NCBI RefSeq assembly: GCF_012027615.1
Contig: NZ_SNUT01000007.1
Span: 1-64,000, forward strand
Origin: Thermococcus sp. 21S7
Lineage (GTDB): Archaea > Methanobacteriota_B > Thermococci > Thermococcales > Thermococcaceae
Length of the DNA stretch: 64,000 nucleotides
Direction of reading: 5' to 3'
Part shown: positions 50,458-58,485 of the stretch, piece by piece
How positions within the stretch are numbered: position 1 is the stretch's first letter
How the letters are laid out: each line of letters starts with the position of its first letter
The notes under the pieces: model-generated
Databases searched by the model: none
Told to the model about the DNA's origin: nothing
The model's input: the letters and a program-made list of their open reading frames with translations, nothing else
Translations under genes and position numbers: made by a program

Positions 50458-50466
50458 GGGAGTGGA

Positions 50467-50483
50467 GTTTTCAACCTTTGGTG
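50467..50483 (+). promoter_or_regulatory. Second SurR-like site upstream of hypF
   Basis: GTT-TTC-AAC-CTTTG-GTG fits the extended SurR consensus with one mismatch and lies 10 bp from the first site, next to the hypD stop. Two sites may bind cooperatively. Confidence 0.55.
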
Positions 50484-51602
50484 TTAGAACAAAGCTCCGT
50501 ATTTGTAGAATATTGAGCACGTTCCCTCGTAGGAGACCATGCACGGCCCTATCGGACTCCGCGGCGTGCAGGTCTTGCCGAAGTGCGGGCACTGCGGGGG
50601 TAGCGCCAGACCGCGAAGGATGGCGCCGCAGATGCAGCCCTTTTCGAGGTCCGGGAGCTCGGGAACCTCCGGGTCGTAGTACGTCCTTATCTCCAGGTCC
50701 TTCCACTCCTTCCTAAGCTCAAGTCCGCTTTCGGGTATGGTTCCGAGGGCGCGCCACTTGGCATCCGTAACTTCGAAGAACTTCTCAATGAGCCTCTGGG
50801 CCGTTACGTTGCCTTCGTACCGGACGGCGCGGGTGTACTCGTTGAGTATCTTCACTTCGCTGTTCTTAACCATTCGTATGAGGAGCAGAACCGCCATCAG
50901 CATGTCCACCGGCTCGAAGCCCGCTATGACCTGAGGTATGCCGTAGTCGGTCGTTATGTACTCCCAGCCCCTCACGCCGATTATTGTGGAGACGTGTCCG
51001 GGGTCGATGAGACCGTGGAAGCGCGTTCCGGCCTTCACGAGGGCCTCAACGGCAGGGGGAGTCAGGCGGTGGACGGAGTATATCTTGAAGTTTTCAAGCC
51101 CTTCTTCCACGACGGCGTTCAGCATTCCGGCCGCGGGGGCGGTGGTGGTCTCGAAGCCGGGGCTGAAGTGAACGACGGTTCTCTCCGGGTTCTCTTTGGC
51201 TATCTTGTAGGTGTCGAATATGGAGTAAACCACTCTCACGTCGTAGCCCTCGCCCCGCAAATCCGCGAAGCTCCCTAGGGGAGTCGGGATTTTGTACATG
51301 TCGCCGAAGGTGGTCAGGATTATCCTGTCTCCCTCAGCGTAGGCCTCCTTCATAATCTCGCGCATCTTGACGATATCCTCGACGGGGGTTATACAGACCG
51401 GACAGCCCGGACCGCTAACTATCTTGACGTTCTCGGGCAAAAGAGAGCGTATTCCGGAGCGGGTTACGGTGTCCTCGTGGGTTCCGCAGACGTGCATGAA
51501 GCGAAGCTCATCGAGGCCCTTCGCCTCCTCGCGTATCTTCCTCACGACCTTCTGGGCCAGCTCCCTGTCCTTGAAGGCGTTCAGGACGTCGGTCACGTTC
51601 AT
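50484..51602 (-). CDS. hypD: Hydrogenase maturation protein HypD
   Basis: 372 residues. It is the Fe-S scaffold on which the Fe(CN)2CO unit is built with HypC. Conserved cysteines: FMHVCGTHE, VSGPGCPVCITP, then the C-terminal set GCICGAIL, CPHFGKTCTPRSPIGPCM and YEGTCSIFYKY that binds the [4Fe-4S] cluster. ATG 51602 follows TGGAGGG and overlaps the hypC stop by 4 bp. The next gene hypF has its own promoter. Confidence 0.96.
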   Translation of the reverse strand: MNVTDVLNAFKDRELAQKVVRKIREEAKGLDELRFMHVCGTHEDTVTRSGIRSLLPENVKIVSGPGCPVCITPVEDIVKMREIMKEAYAEGDRIILTTFGDMYKIPTPLGSFADLRGEGYDVRVVYSIFDTYKIAKENPERTVVHFSPGFETTTAPAAGMLNAVVEEGLENFKIYSVHRLTPPAVEALVKAGTRFHGLIDPGHVSTIIGVRGWEYITTDYGIPQVIAGFEPVDMLMAVLLLIRMVKNSEVKILNEYTRAVRYEGNVTAQRLIEKFFEVTDAKWRALGTIPESGLELRKEWKDLEIRTYYDPEVPELPDLEKGCICGAILRGLALPPQCPHFGKTCTPRSPIGPCMVSYEGTCSIFYKYGALF

Positions 51603-51823
51603 CCCTCCAGCGCCCGCTCGACCTCTGCCCACGCCTCTAGTATCTCCAGCGCCCTCTCTTCGTCGAGTCTCTCTATTGCAAAGCCGGTGTGGACTATGAC
51701 GTAGTCCCCGACCCCGACCTCTGGAAGCAGGTCGAGGCGGACTTCCCTTCTCACGCCTCCAAAATCAACGATCGCGACTTTTCCATTTATTTCGATGATC
51801 CTTCCGGGTATCGCCAGACACAT
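51599..51823 (-). CDS. hypC: Hydrogenase maturation chaperone HypC
   Basis: 74 residues. It starts [12 protein letters not shown] with the essential Cys2 after the initiator Met, which carries the iron unit with HypD. OB-like beta fold: [26 protein letters not shown]. First gene of the hypCD unit. Its promoter shares a SurR site with divergent mobA. Confidence 0.95.
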   Translation of the reverse strand: MCLAIPGRIIEINGKVAIVDFGGVRREVRLDLLPEVGVGDYVIVHTGFAIERLDEERALEILEAWAEVERALEG

Positions 51824-51853
51824 TTCTTTTCACCAATGATACTTCAGCGGGTG

Positions 51854-51906
51854 CTTTTTTAGGCCTTTCCGGAACCATAGGTTTCCAACCGTCAACCCTA
51901 AAAGCC
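51854..51906. promoter_or_regulatory. Shared hypC/mobA promoter region with SurR motif
   Basis: GTT-GGA-AAC-CTATG-GTT on the minus strand (51873-51889) fits the extended SurR consensus exactly. The hypC TATA element CCTAAAAAAG (51854-51863, minus) lies about 10 bp to one side and the mobA element CCCTAAAAGCC (51896-51906, plus) about 7 bp to the other. One site could activate both. Confidence 0.75.
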
Positions 51907-51924
51907 TGGAATCCAACGGGTATC

Positions 51925-52539
51925 ATGCTCGGGGTGGTTCTTGCAGGGGGTAGGAGTAGGCGCTTTGGGGGCGACAAGCTCCTCTTTCGGATAGGTGGGA
52001 AGCCGCTCATCTCGTACACTCTTGAGAGAATCGAGTCGGCGTCGCTGATCGAGGAAGTCGTTATCGTGGCATCGTCCGCCAACGCGGAGAGGCTTAGAAA
52101 CCTCGGCTACTGTGTGGTGGTTGATGATCTCTCCATCGGACCCATGGGCGGGGTATATACTGCGTTGGATTTCGGCGATGCGTTCGTCGTCGCGGGGGAC
52201 ATGCCGCTCATCGTCCCGGAATTCGTTGACTTCATAATCCGGAAATTCCTCGGAAGTGGAAAGCTCGCCTGCGTCCCTCGCTGGCCCAATGGATATCTTG
52301 AACCCCTTCACGCGACCTACTCAAAGGCATTTCGCCGGATCTTTGAGGAAAGAATACGCTGCGGGGACTATTCGCTGAACGGTGCGGTACGCTCCGCCGA
52401 TGTATGCTACCTGGATGTGGGGAATCTGCCCCCCCTCTGGAAGGAAAGCTTCTTCAACGTCAACCGTCGGAGCGACCTCAGAAGACTCCTCGGACGGGGC
52501 CAGGGTGACTTCCTCTTTCCACAATCCCACTCTGAATGA
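51925..52539 (+). CDS. mobA: Molybdopterin-guanine dinucleotide synthesis MobA-like protein
   Basis: 204 residues. [19 protein letters not shown] is the nucleotidyltransferase P-loop of Mob[12 protein letters not shown] is the metal-binding motif. MobA adds GMP to molybdopterin; in Thermococcales the metal is usually tungsten. Transcription from the TATA at 51896-51906 would begin at the ATG, so the mRNA is probably leaderless; no ribosome binding site is seen. It lies between hyp genes and shares their SurR site. Confidence 0.85.
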   Translation: MLGVVLAGGRSRRFGGDKLLFRIGGKPLISYTLERIESASLIEEVVIVASSANAERLRNLGYCVVVDDLSIGPMGGVYTALDFGDAFVVAGDMPLIVPEFVDFIIRKFLGSGKLACVPRWPNGYLEPLHATYSKAFRRIFEERIRCGDYSLNGAVRSADVCYLDVGNLPPLWKESFFNVNRRSDLRRLLGRGQGDFLFPQSHSE

Positions 52540-52542
52540 GGG

Positions 52543-53031
52543 TCAGTTTTCCCTAACCTCGATTTCATTGAGACCCTCGGCCAGCGATTCTGCGAGTGTT
52601 TTCGCCCGTTCGATTATAACATCGCTCGGCTCCTGGAAGAGGCCCAGAACGGCAGGCTGGCAGCCAATGAGAACGAACTCCGTGTTGAGGCGCATCTTCA
52701 GGTATCCCACTAGAACCTTGAGCGGCAGGCTGTGTGTCGAGACAGCCTCTCCGAGAGTCCCCTCTGGGTCGGCGATTATGACCTCTCCGTGTTCCCCTCC
52801 GAAGTCAACCGCATCCACGAAGACCACCAGATCAGGCTCGAATTTTGTTATCCTCCCTGTGTAGCTCTCCGGGACCTCGCCGCAGTTGAGGATGAGAACG
52901 TTTGGGTTGTTCACCAGTTCCTTCAGCCTCTCGGCGACTATGACGCCGAAGGCATCGTCCCCCCTAACCTCGTTCCCTATTCCGCAGACGACGACCCGTT
53001 TGGCCCTTCTGAGGAGTTCGAGGAGTTCCAT
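52543..53031 (-). CDS. Hydrogenase maturation protease (HycI/HyaD family)
   Basis: 162 residues. VVCGIGNEVRGDDAFG carries the first Ni-ligand acidic residue; VVFVDAVDFG and VSTHSLPL supply the other metal-binding Asp and His. These proteases remove the C-terminal extension of the [NiFe] large subunit after Ni insertion. It ends 3 bp from the convergent mobA stop. AGGTGA precedes the ATG. Which hydrogenase it processes cannot be told here. Confidence 0.92.
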   Translation of the reverse strand: MELLELLRRAKRVVVCGIGNEVRGDDAFGVIVAERLKELVNNPNVLILNCGEVPESYTGRITKFEPDLVVFVDAVDFGGEHGEVIIADPEGTLGEAVSTHSLPLKVLVGYLKMRLNTEFVLIGCQPAVLGLFQEPSDVIIERAKTLAESLAEGLNEIEVREN

Positions 53032-53077
53032 AGTTTCACCTTTGGCCGTTTTAGAATGAAGAAAAGAAAACCCTTCG

Positions 53078-53806
53078 CTAAATCCTCTCCGCGACCTCCC
53101 GTATCCTCTCCGCGAAGGCCGTCCTCAGGAGCTCATCGGGCTTTCCTATCTTGTCTTCCAAGTCCCTGTACATCGGTATGCCGGTCAGATATGGCACGCC
53201 GAACCTCTTGGCCAGCTCCTCTATGTCTTTCTCCTCGTCCAGCTTGAGGTTCTCGACGATTCCGAGGATTCTGTATTCCCTCTCCCTCAGAACCTCGATG
53301 AGCTTTCTGACGACGTTAATGGCCAGCTTTGACGGTGTTGCCACCACAATGAATTCACCCTTCTTGAGGAAGCGCATGACGTCGAGGAACTGGTCGCCGA
53401 GGCCGGGCGGCATGTCTATGATGAGGTAGTCCAGATCGTCCCAGCGGGTTATCGTGAGGAGTTCTATGAGGGCGTCGCTGACCTCCATACCCCTCATGGG
53501 CGTCGGCTTGTCCTCGGAGTAGTAGACGATGCTCATAAACTTTATCCCGTGAACCGTCGGCGGGATTACGCCGTACTCCTCCTCGGGGAACTCCTTTGGC
53601 TCGAAGCCGAGGATGACGTGGTCGCTCGCTCCGTGGAAGTCGAGGTCAAGGAGGCCGACCTTGTAACCTTTCTCCGCCAGAACGAGGGCGAGGGTTGTTG
53701 AGACGAGCGACTTTCCAACCCCGCCCTTCCCGCTGACGACGGGGATTATGCGCTTCACCTTCTCAAGCCTGCCCTCTATGCCCTTGACGCGCGGGTCAAC
53801 TATCAT
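53078..53806 (-). CDS. hypB: MRP/MinD-type ATPase, probable archaeal HypB
   Basis: 242 residues. Deviant Walker A VVSGKGGVGKSLVS, DLDFHGASDH and LIIDMPPGLGDQF are those of MRP/NBP35/MinD ATPases, not of the GTPase HypB of bacteria. In Thermococcus the partner of HypA for nickel insertion is known to be an ATPase of this type, and the gene here overlaps hypA by 4 bp, which supports HypB over an Fe-S carrier. The frame is open upstream, but ATG 53806 follows GGAGGGAGAGG. Confidence 0.85.
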   Translation of the reverse strand: MIVDPRVKGIEGRLEKVKRIIPVVSGKGGVGKSLVSTTLALVLAEKGYKVGLLDLDFHGASDHVILGFEPKEFPEEEYGVIPPTVHGIKFMSIVYYSEDKPTPMRGMEVSDALIELLTITRWDDLDYLIIDMPPGLGDQFLDVMRFLKKGEFIVVATPSKLAINVVRKLIEVLREREYRILGIVENLKLDEEKDIEELAKRFGVPYLTGIPMYRDLEDKIGKPDELLRTAFAERIREVAERI

Positions 53807-54222
53807 GCCTCTCCCTCCTTCTCGATCTTTATGCCGCTTATGTAGACTCCCCTCCCTTGGACGACTTCGAAGTCCCTGCTTCCGCACTTCGGACAGGCGA
53901 GGAAGGCGTGCACAACCTCAGGAATGAAGTGTATGTCCTCCTTTATGCGCTCGTCGAAGTTCCCTTTGACTTCCTTCAGCTTCCACTCGTGGCCGCAGTC
54001 TCGGCACTTAAAAACTGCCTCCTCCTCGATGAACTCTATCTTTGCTCCCTCTCCAATGGTCCCTTTTAGAAGCTCCTTCATTGCGAACTCAACTATCTCG
54101 GCGTTGACGTCCTGAAGTTCGCCGAGAACGACCTGAACGGCGAGGAGCTTGGATGCGCCCTCTTTTTGCGCGTAATCCAGGGCTGTTCTAACTATCCCAT
54201 CGGCGAGTGCCCACTCATGCAT
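53803..54222 (-). CDS. hypA: Nickel-insertion protein HypA
   Basis: 139 residues, beginning MHEWALADGIV, the N-terminal Met-His-Glu nickel site. A zinc site is formed by CRDCGHEW and CPKCGSRD, with a 40-residue insertion between the pairs that is typical of Thermococcales HypA. It delivers Ni to the hydrogenase large subunit with HypB. ATG 54222 is used since GGAGGGAT precedes it. Transcription depends on a TATA with a SurR site above it. Confidence 0.95.
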   Translation of the reverse strand: MHEWALADGIVRTALDYAQKEGASKLLAVQVVLGELQDVNAEIVEFAMKELLKGTIGEGAKIEFIEEEAVFKCRDCGHEWKLKEVKGNFDERIKEDIHFIPEVVHAFLACPKCGSRDFEVVQGRGVYISGIKIEKEGEA

Positions 54223-54255
54223 GAGTATCCCTCCGTTCAGATTTAGGTTCATGGA

Positions 54256-54288
54256 GCTTAAAAATGAACGGGTTTCAAACCTTGGGTT
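54256..54288. promoter_or_regulatory. hypA promoter with full SurR motif
   Basis: GTT-TCA-AAC-CTTGG-GTT (54272-54288, plus orientation) fits the extended SurR consensus exactly. The minus-strand TATA TTTTTAAGC (54256-54264) lies 7 bp beyond it toward hypA. The site overlaps the end of the upstream membrane protein gene. Confidence 0.75.
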
Positions 54289-55207
54289 CACTGGCTTTCA
54301 TTTTCCTCAGCTTCCATGCGAGAAGGGCGAAGGTGGCCACGCCGAGGAGGGCCTCGCCTCTCACGCCGTTGAACTCCAGGATTATGTCGTAGGGCACGAA
54401 CCAGAAGGCTAGAAAGCCAATGGCGAGAGCGTACTTCCCCCTTTCGTCCAGGCGGGCCGGCGTGGAGTAGAAGTGGAGGGCCCCCAGAAGCCCGAGGATA
54501 GAAGGCACGACGGGATGCACCGGGGAATGGGGGAAGGCCGTGAATATAAAGAACAGCGCGAAGGAAACCGCGAAGCCGTAAACGAAGGGATGGCCCCTCG
54601 GAATGCTGCGCTTGAAGAGGGCCTCCCTTTTTACCCGCCTTGCGAGGAGCAGCAGGAGTACCGTGAGGACGATGGTGAGGGAGTACTGGACTGCCGGCGG
54701 ACGGTAGGGAACGAGGAAGACGAAGAACACCACCGCGGAGACGCCGAAGGCTAGGAGTGCTGTCGTTGTCCCCCTCCTTCCCAGGAGCCTTTCATTTGAG
54801 AACTCCGGGTAGAGGGCATCGACGACCATTATCGGTATCGCTATGCTCATAAGGGAATGAAATATCGTCAGCCACACCGCCCAGACTGCGTTCACGCCCC
54901 AGACGCGGCCGTAAACGCTGAAAACATCCAGGTCCGGCCACTCTGGGTTGAACCAGGACTTTATGACGAGTCCCTCCTCCACGATGCCGTAGACGAAGCC
55001 GAGGAGCATGAGCCTAACGTAGTTCCTCCCCCACCGAACCCACGCCTCCCTGACAAGGAGAACACCGGCACCGTAGTAGGCCCACAGGAACGGAAACGAG
55101 AGGGGGTTCGTGAGGACTTCAAGCGGTGGAGTCGAACCGCTCAGCACTTCGGCGAAGAAGGGCGAGATTAGCGAGAGGATTAAAGCCACCTTGGTCTTTC
55201 TCTCCAT
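54275..55207 (-). CDS. Polytopic membrane protein, CPBP-protease-like features
   Basis: 310 residues with eight or more helices. GFVYGIVEEGLVIKSWF contains a Glu-Glu pair in a helix, followed later by LTIFHSLMSIAIPI with a His; this spacing recalls CPBP/CAAX-type intramembrane proteases, but the EExxxR form is not met (EEGLVIK), so function remains open. TATA GGTATAAATGCC is shared as a divergent element with the lipoprotein gene at 55267. Confidence 0.55.
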   Translation of the reverse strand: MERKTKVALILSLISPFFAEVLSGSTPPLEVLTNPLSFPFLWAYYGAGVLLVREAWVRWGRNYVRLMLLGFVYGIVEEGLVIKSWFNPEWPDLDVFSVYGRVWGVNAVWAVWLTIFHSLMSIAIPIMVVDALYPEFSNERLLGRRGTTTALLAFGVSAVVFFVFLVPYRPPAVQYSLTIVLTVLLLLLARRVKREALFKRSIPRGHPFVYGFAVSFALFFIFTAFPHSPVHPVVPSILGLLGALHFYSTPARLDERGKYALAIGFLAFWFVPYDIILEFNGVRGEALLGVATFALLAWKLRKMKASEPKV

Positions 55208-55228
55208 GCTTTAACTTGGAGGGATAGG

Positions 55229-55240
55229 CATTTATACCTT
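55229..55240. promoter_or_regulatory. Divergent TATA element
   Basis: GCATTTATACC on the plus strand and GGTATAAATGC on the minus strand both resemble TATA boxes, between genes starting at 55207 (minus) and 55267 (plus). Confidence 0.5.
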
Positions 55241-55266
55241 GTCCCTGAGGGGATATGGGGTTGCAC

Positions 55267-56223
55267 ATGAGAATATTTTCAGCCGTGGTCGTCCTCATTC
55301 TCCTGGTGTTCCTGTCCGGGTGCATCGGCTCGGGCCAGTCACAGACCACTACCCTGAGTCCCGACCGGCTTGCCTCAATCCCCCGAGGGGCCGTTAAAGT
55401 AACGCCCAAAACCGACGTTTTTCCCCCGGTCATCCATTCCGACGAGTGGGAGAAACCGGTGCCACTGGAAGGTCCCATAAACACTGCCGGCGCCGAGGAT
55501 TCGCCCTTCGTGACGCCGGATGGGAAAAATCTCTACTTCTTCTTTACGCCCGATGTCAACGTTCCGCCTCAGAAACAGCTCGTGGACGGGGTCACGGGGG
55601 TATGGTGGTCGCGAAAGGTCAACGGGAAATGGACGGAGCCTGTAAGGGTTGTGCTGGGGAGCACGGAGTCCCTCGACGGGGCGGTCTTCATACTGAACGA
55701 CACGATGTGGTTCGCCTCGGTCAGAAAGGGGAACTACGGGGAGGTGGACATCTACACGGCGAGGTTCAAGGACGGCCGGTGGACGGACGTAAAAAACGCC
55801 GGTGAGCTTTTGAACAAAATCTACGATGTGGGGGAGCTCTGCATCAGCCCCGACGGCAGAACGATGTACTACGGCTGCGGTGGCGACATATGCGTGATGG
55901 ACTACGTAAACGGTTCGTGGGTGAACCCCAGGAAGGTGCCGAACGTAAACAGCGAGCTGAACGAGGACCAGCCCTTCATAACGCCCGACGGCAGGGAGCT
56001 ATGGTTTACGGGGCAGAGCAGGCTCGGTTATCCGGGTCCAGCGATATTCCGCTCGGTGTGGAACGGCAACGGGTGGGGCAAACCCGAGGAAATCATCTCG
56101 AACTTTGCCGGGGAGCCGGCACTGGACGCCGAGGGGAACGTATACTTCGTGCACCACTTCTTCACGAAGGACATGAAGATGATAGAGGCGGACATCTACG
56201 TTGCCTACAAGAAGAAAAGCTGA
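55267..56223 (+). CDS. Lipoprotein with PD40/TolB-like beta-propeller
   Basis: 318 residues. Lipobox in VFLSGCIG predicts anchoring to the outer face of the membrane. The body has repeated blades with the PD40 pattern: FVTPDGKNLYFFF, CISPDGRTMYYGC and FITPDGRELWFTG. Such propellers bind proteins or glycans; no catalytic site is recognised. ATG 55267 is preferred over 55255 because the signal then starts normally (MRIFSAVVV) and GGGG lies within the correct distance. Confidence 0.8.
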   Translation: MRIFSAVVVLILLVFLSGCIGSGQSQTTTLSPDRLASIPRGAVKVTPKTDVFPPVIHSDEWEKPVPLEGPINTAGAEDSPFVTPDGKNLYFFFTPDVNVPPQKQLVDGVTGVWWSRKVNGKWTEPVRVVLGSTESLDGAVFILNDTMWFASVRKGNYGEVDIYTARFKDGRWTDVKNAGELLNKIYDVGELCISPDGRTMYYGCGGDICVMDYVNGSWVNPRKVPNVNSELNEDQPFITPDGRELWFTGQSRLGYPGPAIFRSVWNGNGWGKPEEIISNFAGEPALDAEGNVYFVHHFFTKDMKMIEADIYVAYKKKS

Positions 56224-56235
56224 GGCGTGAGGAGG

Positions 56236-57234
56236 TCAGCCCAGGAGGAAGTGCCTCACCGTTTTTACCCCCGTGACCAGCCATATCGCCAGGAGGAGCC
56301 AGTAGAGGACGAATCCAAAGTCGGTGATGGCGTTTATCCCGAATGTGGTCCCCACGTTGAAGGTCGCGCTGACGTAGGCCCCGAGCGGGAATATGAAGGC
56401 CCACCAGGCGAGGCTGTAGGGGAGGTTGAGCTTCCTGACGTAGTGGAGCGTCATCAGGATTGCCATGACGAGCCACCACACGCCGAAGCCCCAGAAGAGC
56501 AGGCCAAAGGCCAGGAAAGGCTCCTTCACCGTTATGAAGCCGCTCGCCTTTATTAGCGCGTAGAGCGTGCTCGTTCCAGCTCCGATGGGTCCGAGGTTTA
56601 TCCATATCGAGGGGGCTATTCCGCAGGGCATCGGCTCGTGGCGAATGAAGCGGAACATCACCAGTGCGAACAGGGCCAGGTAGAGGAAGAAGCCGGAGCC
56701 CCAGGCGAAGATGTTGATGAAGGCAATAATTTCCCTCGCCGTTCCGCTCGCCAGCGTCATCAGCTTGGCGCCGCTTATCGGGATGACTATCAGGCCCACG
56801 GGCGGGATGAACCACGCTGGGGTTATGGCCTTGGTGTCTATGCCTTCGCAGGTGAAGAAGAGGTACGGGATGAGGAACGCAAAGAATACCGTTAGCGGAA
56901 CGCCGGCCAGCCAGAACACCCACGCGAGTGCGGTGTTTTTGAGAACCAGGAGGTAATCCGCGGAGAGAATCAGCATGGCTATCGCGATGGTGCCGTAGAA
57001 GTTGCCGAGGACTGGGTGGTGGAGGTCCCTGAGGGCGTCTTCCCTATATTTGAGCCACCTCAGAACCCAGGGCACCAGCAGGACGAAGAACAAAACCGTG
57101 TTGAGGTAAGTCAGGAACTCTGCAAAGTTTCCGAGGATCGGGAGTTTGCCGGAGTAGGCCTTGCTCACGAGGGTCAGGGCGCCCGTTCCCATAACGCTCG
57201 CGAACCAGCTCGGCGCGAAGTCTTTGATTCCCAT
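56236..57234 (-). CDS. TDT/SLAC1 family transporter
   Basis: 332 residues with ten predicted helices. Start WFASVMGTGALTLVS and blocks PPVGLIVIPISGA, GIAPSIWINLGPIGAG, FPLGAYVSATF fit the tellurite-resistance/dicarboxylate (TehA/SLAC1/Ssu1) family, which includes anion channels and sulfite or malate exporters. Substrate unknown; in a sulfur-reducing archaeon sulfite or dicarboxylate would be candidates. It ends 12 bp from the convergent lipoprotein stop. Confidence 0.85.
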   Translation of the reverse strand: MGIKDFAPSWFASVMGTGALTLVSKAYSGKLPILGNFAEFLTYLNTVLFFVLLVPWVLRWLKYREDALRDLHHPVLGNFYGTIAIAMLILSADYLLVLKNTALAWVFWLAGVPLTVFFAFLIPYLFFTCEGIDTKAITPAWFIPPVGLIVIPISGAKLMTLASGTAREIIAFINIFAWGSGFFLYLALFALVMFRFIRHEPMPCGIAPSIWINLGPIGAGTSTLYALIKASGFITVKEPFLAFGLLFWGFGVWWLVMAILMTLHYVRKLNLPYSLAWWAFIFPLGAYVSATFNVGTTFGINAITDFGFVLYWLLLAIWLVTGVKTVRHFLLG

Positions 57235-57277
57235 ACGACCACCAATTAAATGAAAAAAATTTCATTTAAAAACTTTT

Positions 57278-57649
57278 TCACTTGTGTTTAGTCGCCTCTA
57301 TCCTCTCCCTCCAGTGGGGGTCGACCTCAAGAACCTGGTGTATGAAGGCCTCAACGACGTCTTTGACCCTTCCGTAGGCCCCGGTAACGACGGTTATCCC
57401 GAGGCTCTCGAAGTATGCCATTGCCTTCCTGCCCATGCCGTAGGCAAGCACAACTTCCCCACCGTGCTCCTTCACGAAGTTTGGAATGTCACCCGGGCCG
57501 TGCTCTTCGAAGGGAACCTCGACGACTTCGGCGCCCTTGATGGTGCCGTCATCAACCTCAACGAACGCGAAATATTTCGCCCGGCCGAAGTGTTCGCAGA
57601 CCTCGCTCTCCAGCCCTCTCCCATCCTTCAGGGGAACCGCGATTCTCAT
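57278..57649 (-). CDS. NifX/NifB-like dinitrogenase iron-molybdenum cofactor family protein
   Basis: 123 residues. MRIAVPLKDGRGLESEVCEHFGRAKYFAFVEVD and GEVVLAYGMGRKAMAYFESLGI are the two hallmarks of the RNase-H-like Nitro_FeMo-Co fold. No nif genes are present; archaeal stand-alone members are thought to bind Fe-S or Mo/W-Fe clusters. It starts with ATG after GGTGAT. The promoter has a perfect 14-bp palindrome next to its TATA box. Confidence 0.88.
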   Translation of the reverse strand: MRIAVPLKDGRGLESEVCEHFGRAKYFAFVEVDDGTIKGAEVVEVPFEEHGPGDIPNFVKEHGGEVVLAYGMGRKAMAYFESLGITVVTGAYGRVKDVVEAFIHQVLEVDPHWRERIEATKHK

Positions 57650-57679
57650 GGGATCACCACTATTATGAAAAAGCGTTCA

Positions 57680-57704
57680 AATATAAAGTTTGTGCATATG
57701 CACA
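57680..57704 (-). promoter_or_regulatory. Promoter with palindromic operator, NifX-like gene
   Basis: Minus-strand TATA ACTTTATATTT (57680-57689) is directly preceded by the perfect palindrome TGTGCATATGCACA (57691-57704). A dimeric regulator there would cover the BRE. Confidence 0.65.
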
Positions 57705-57724
57705 CTTTTTCTTGGACACCAAAG

Positions 57725-57749
57725 GTTGATAACACCTAGCTTAAAAAAG
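57725..57749 (+). promoter_or_regulatory. SurR-core site and TATA before FmdE gene
   Basis: GTTGATAAC (57725-57733) fits GTTn3AAC; the third element is one base off (GCT). A TATA-like GCTTAAAAAAG (57739-57749) follows after 5 bp, as at the hyp promoters. A further core, GTTAAAAAC, is at 57751-57759. Confidence 0.5.
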
Positions 57750-57788
57750 CGTTAAAAACGTGTTACTTAATTCCGGTTTGGTGATACA

Positions 57789-58484
57789 ATGCTCGCTCTC
57801 AAGGGGCTTGTGAAGGCAGGCGACGCCAGGGGAATCCTGGAGTACGGGAGGGAGTTCCACGGTCACGTGTGTCCATACCTGGCGCTCGGGATTCGAGCGT
57901 CGCTGGTGGCTATGGACGAACTCGGTGTCGGGAGGCTCGACTATTCGGGAAGCGTCGACGAGTCCATTCTGGCTATAGTCGAGGTCAACAGTTGCTTCAC
58001 CGACGGCGTTCAGGTGACGACGGGTTGCACCCTGGGAAACAACTCACTGGTCTACCTCGACCTCGGAAAGACCGCCCTCACCCTCGTCAAGCGCTCCGAC
58101 TGGGAAGGCGTCAGGGTCTACGCCGACGCCGAGAGGCTGAGGAAGTACTACCCTTCCGGAGCCACTGAGCTGTTCAACAGGGTCGTAAGGGAACGAAAGG
58201 GGACTGAGGAGGAGCGGAGACGCCTCTGGGAACTCTGGGAGGAGATAGCATACACCATGCTGGAACTCCCGAAGGAGGAGTTCAAGATTGACCGCGTTAA
58301 GGTTCCCCCGATAGAGCAGGCGCCGATAGTGGAAAGCGTCCGCTGCTCGAAGTGCGGGGAGCTGGTTATGGAGACAAGGGCTGTTTACATAAACGACGAG
58401 CCCTTCTGCCTCCGCTGCGCGGGAGAGTCCTACCGTGCGGTAATCGGGAGGGGAATAGTGAAGGTCTCGCCGAGGGGGTGCTGA
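57789..58484 (+). CDS. FmdE family protein with C-terminal zinc ribbon
   Basis: 231 residues. [21 protein letters not shown] and [22 protein letters not shown] are the FmdE motifs with metal-binding His/Cys. The C-terminal [14 protein letters not shown] is a zinc ribbon. FmdE was named from formylmethanofuran dehydrogenase operons but occurs widely without it; no such enzyme is expected in Thermococcus. It starts an operon with a FecBCD-type importer (next gene 1 nt later), so it may bind the imported metal or cofactor. GGTGAT precedes ATG. Confidence 0.88.
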   Translation: MLALKGLVKAGDARGILEYGREFHGHVCPYLALGIRASLVAMDELGVGRLDYSGSVDESILAIVEVNSCFTDGVQVTTGCTLGNNSLVYLDLGKTALTLVKRSDWEGVRVYADAERLRKYYPSGATELFNRVVRERKGTEEERRRLWELWEEIAYTMLELPKEEFKIDRVKVPPIEQAPIVESVRCSKCGELVMETRAVYINDEPFCLRCAGESYRAVIGRGIVKVSPRGC

Positions 58485-58485
58485 G

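Noticed and set aside
53078-53806. Annotation as Fe-S carrier ApbC/NBP35
   Set aside because: Fold family fits, but overlap with hypA and the known MRP-type HypB of Thermococcus make HypB more likely; no C-terminal CxxC pair is seen.
57789-58484. Formylmethanofuran dehydrogenase subunit as evidence of methanogenesis
   Set aside because: FmdE occurs widely outside methanogens; no other methanogenesis genes are present.
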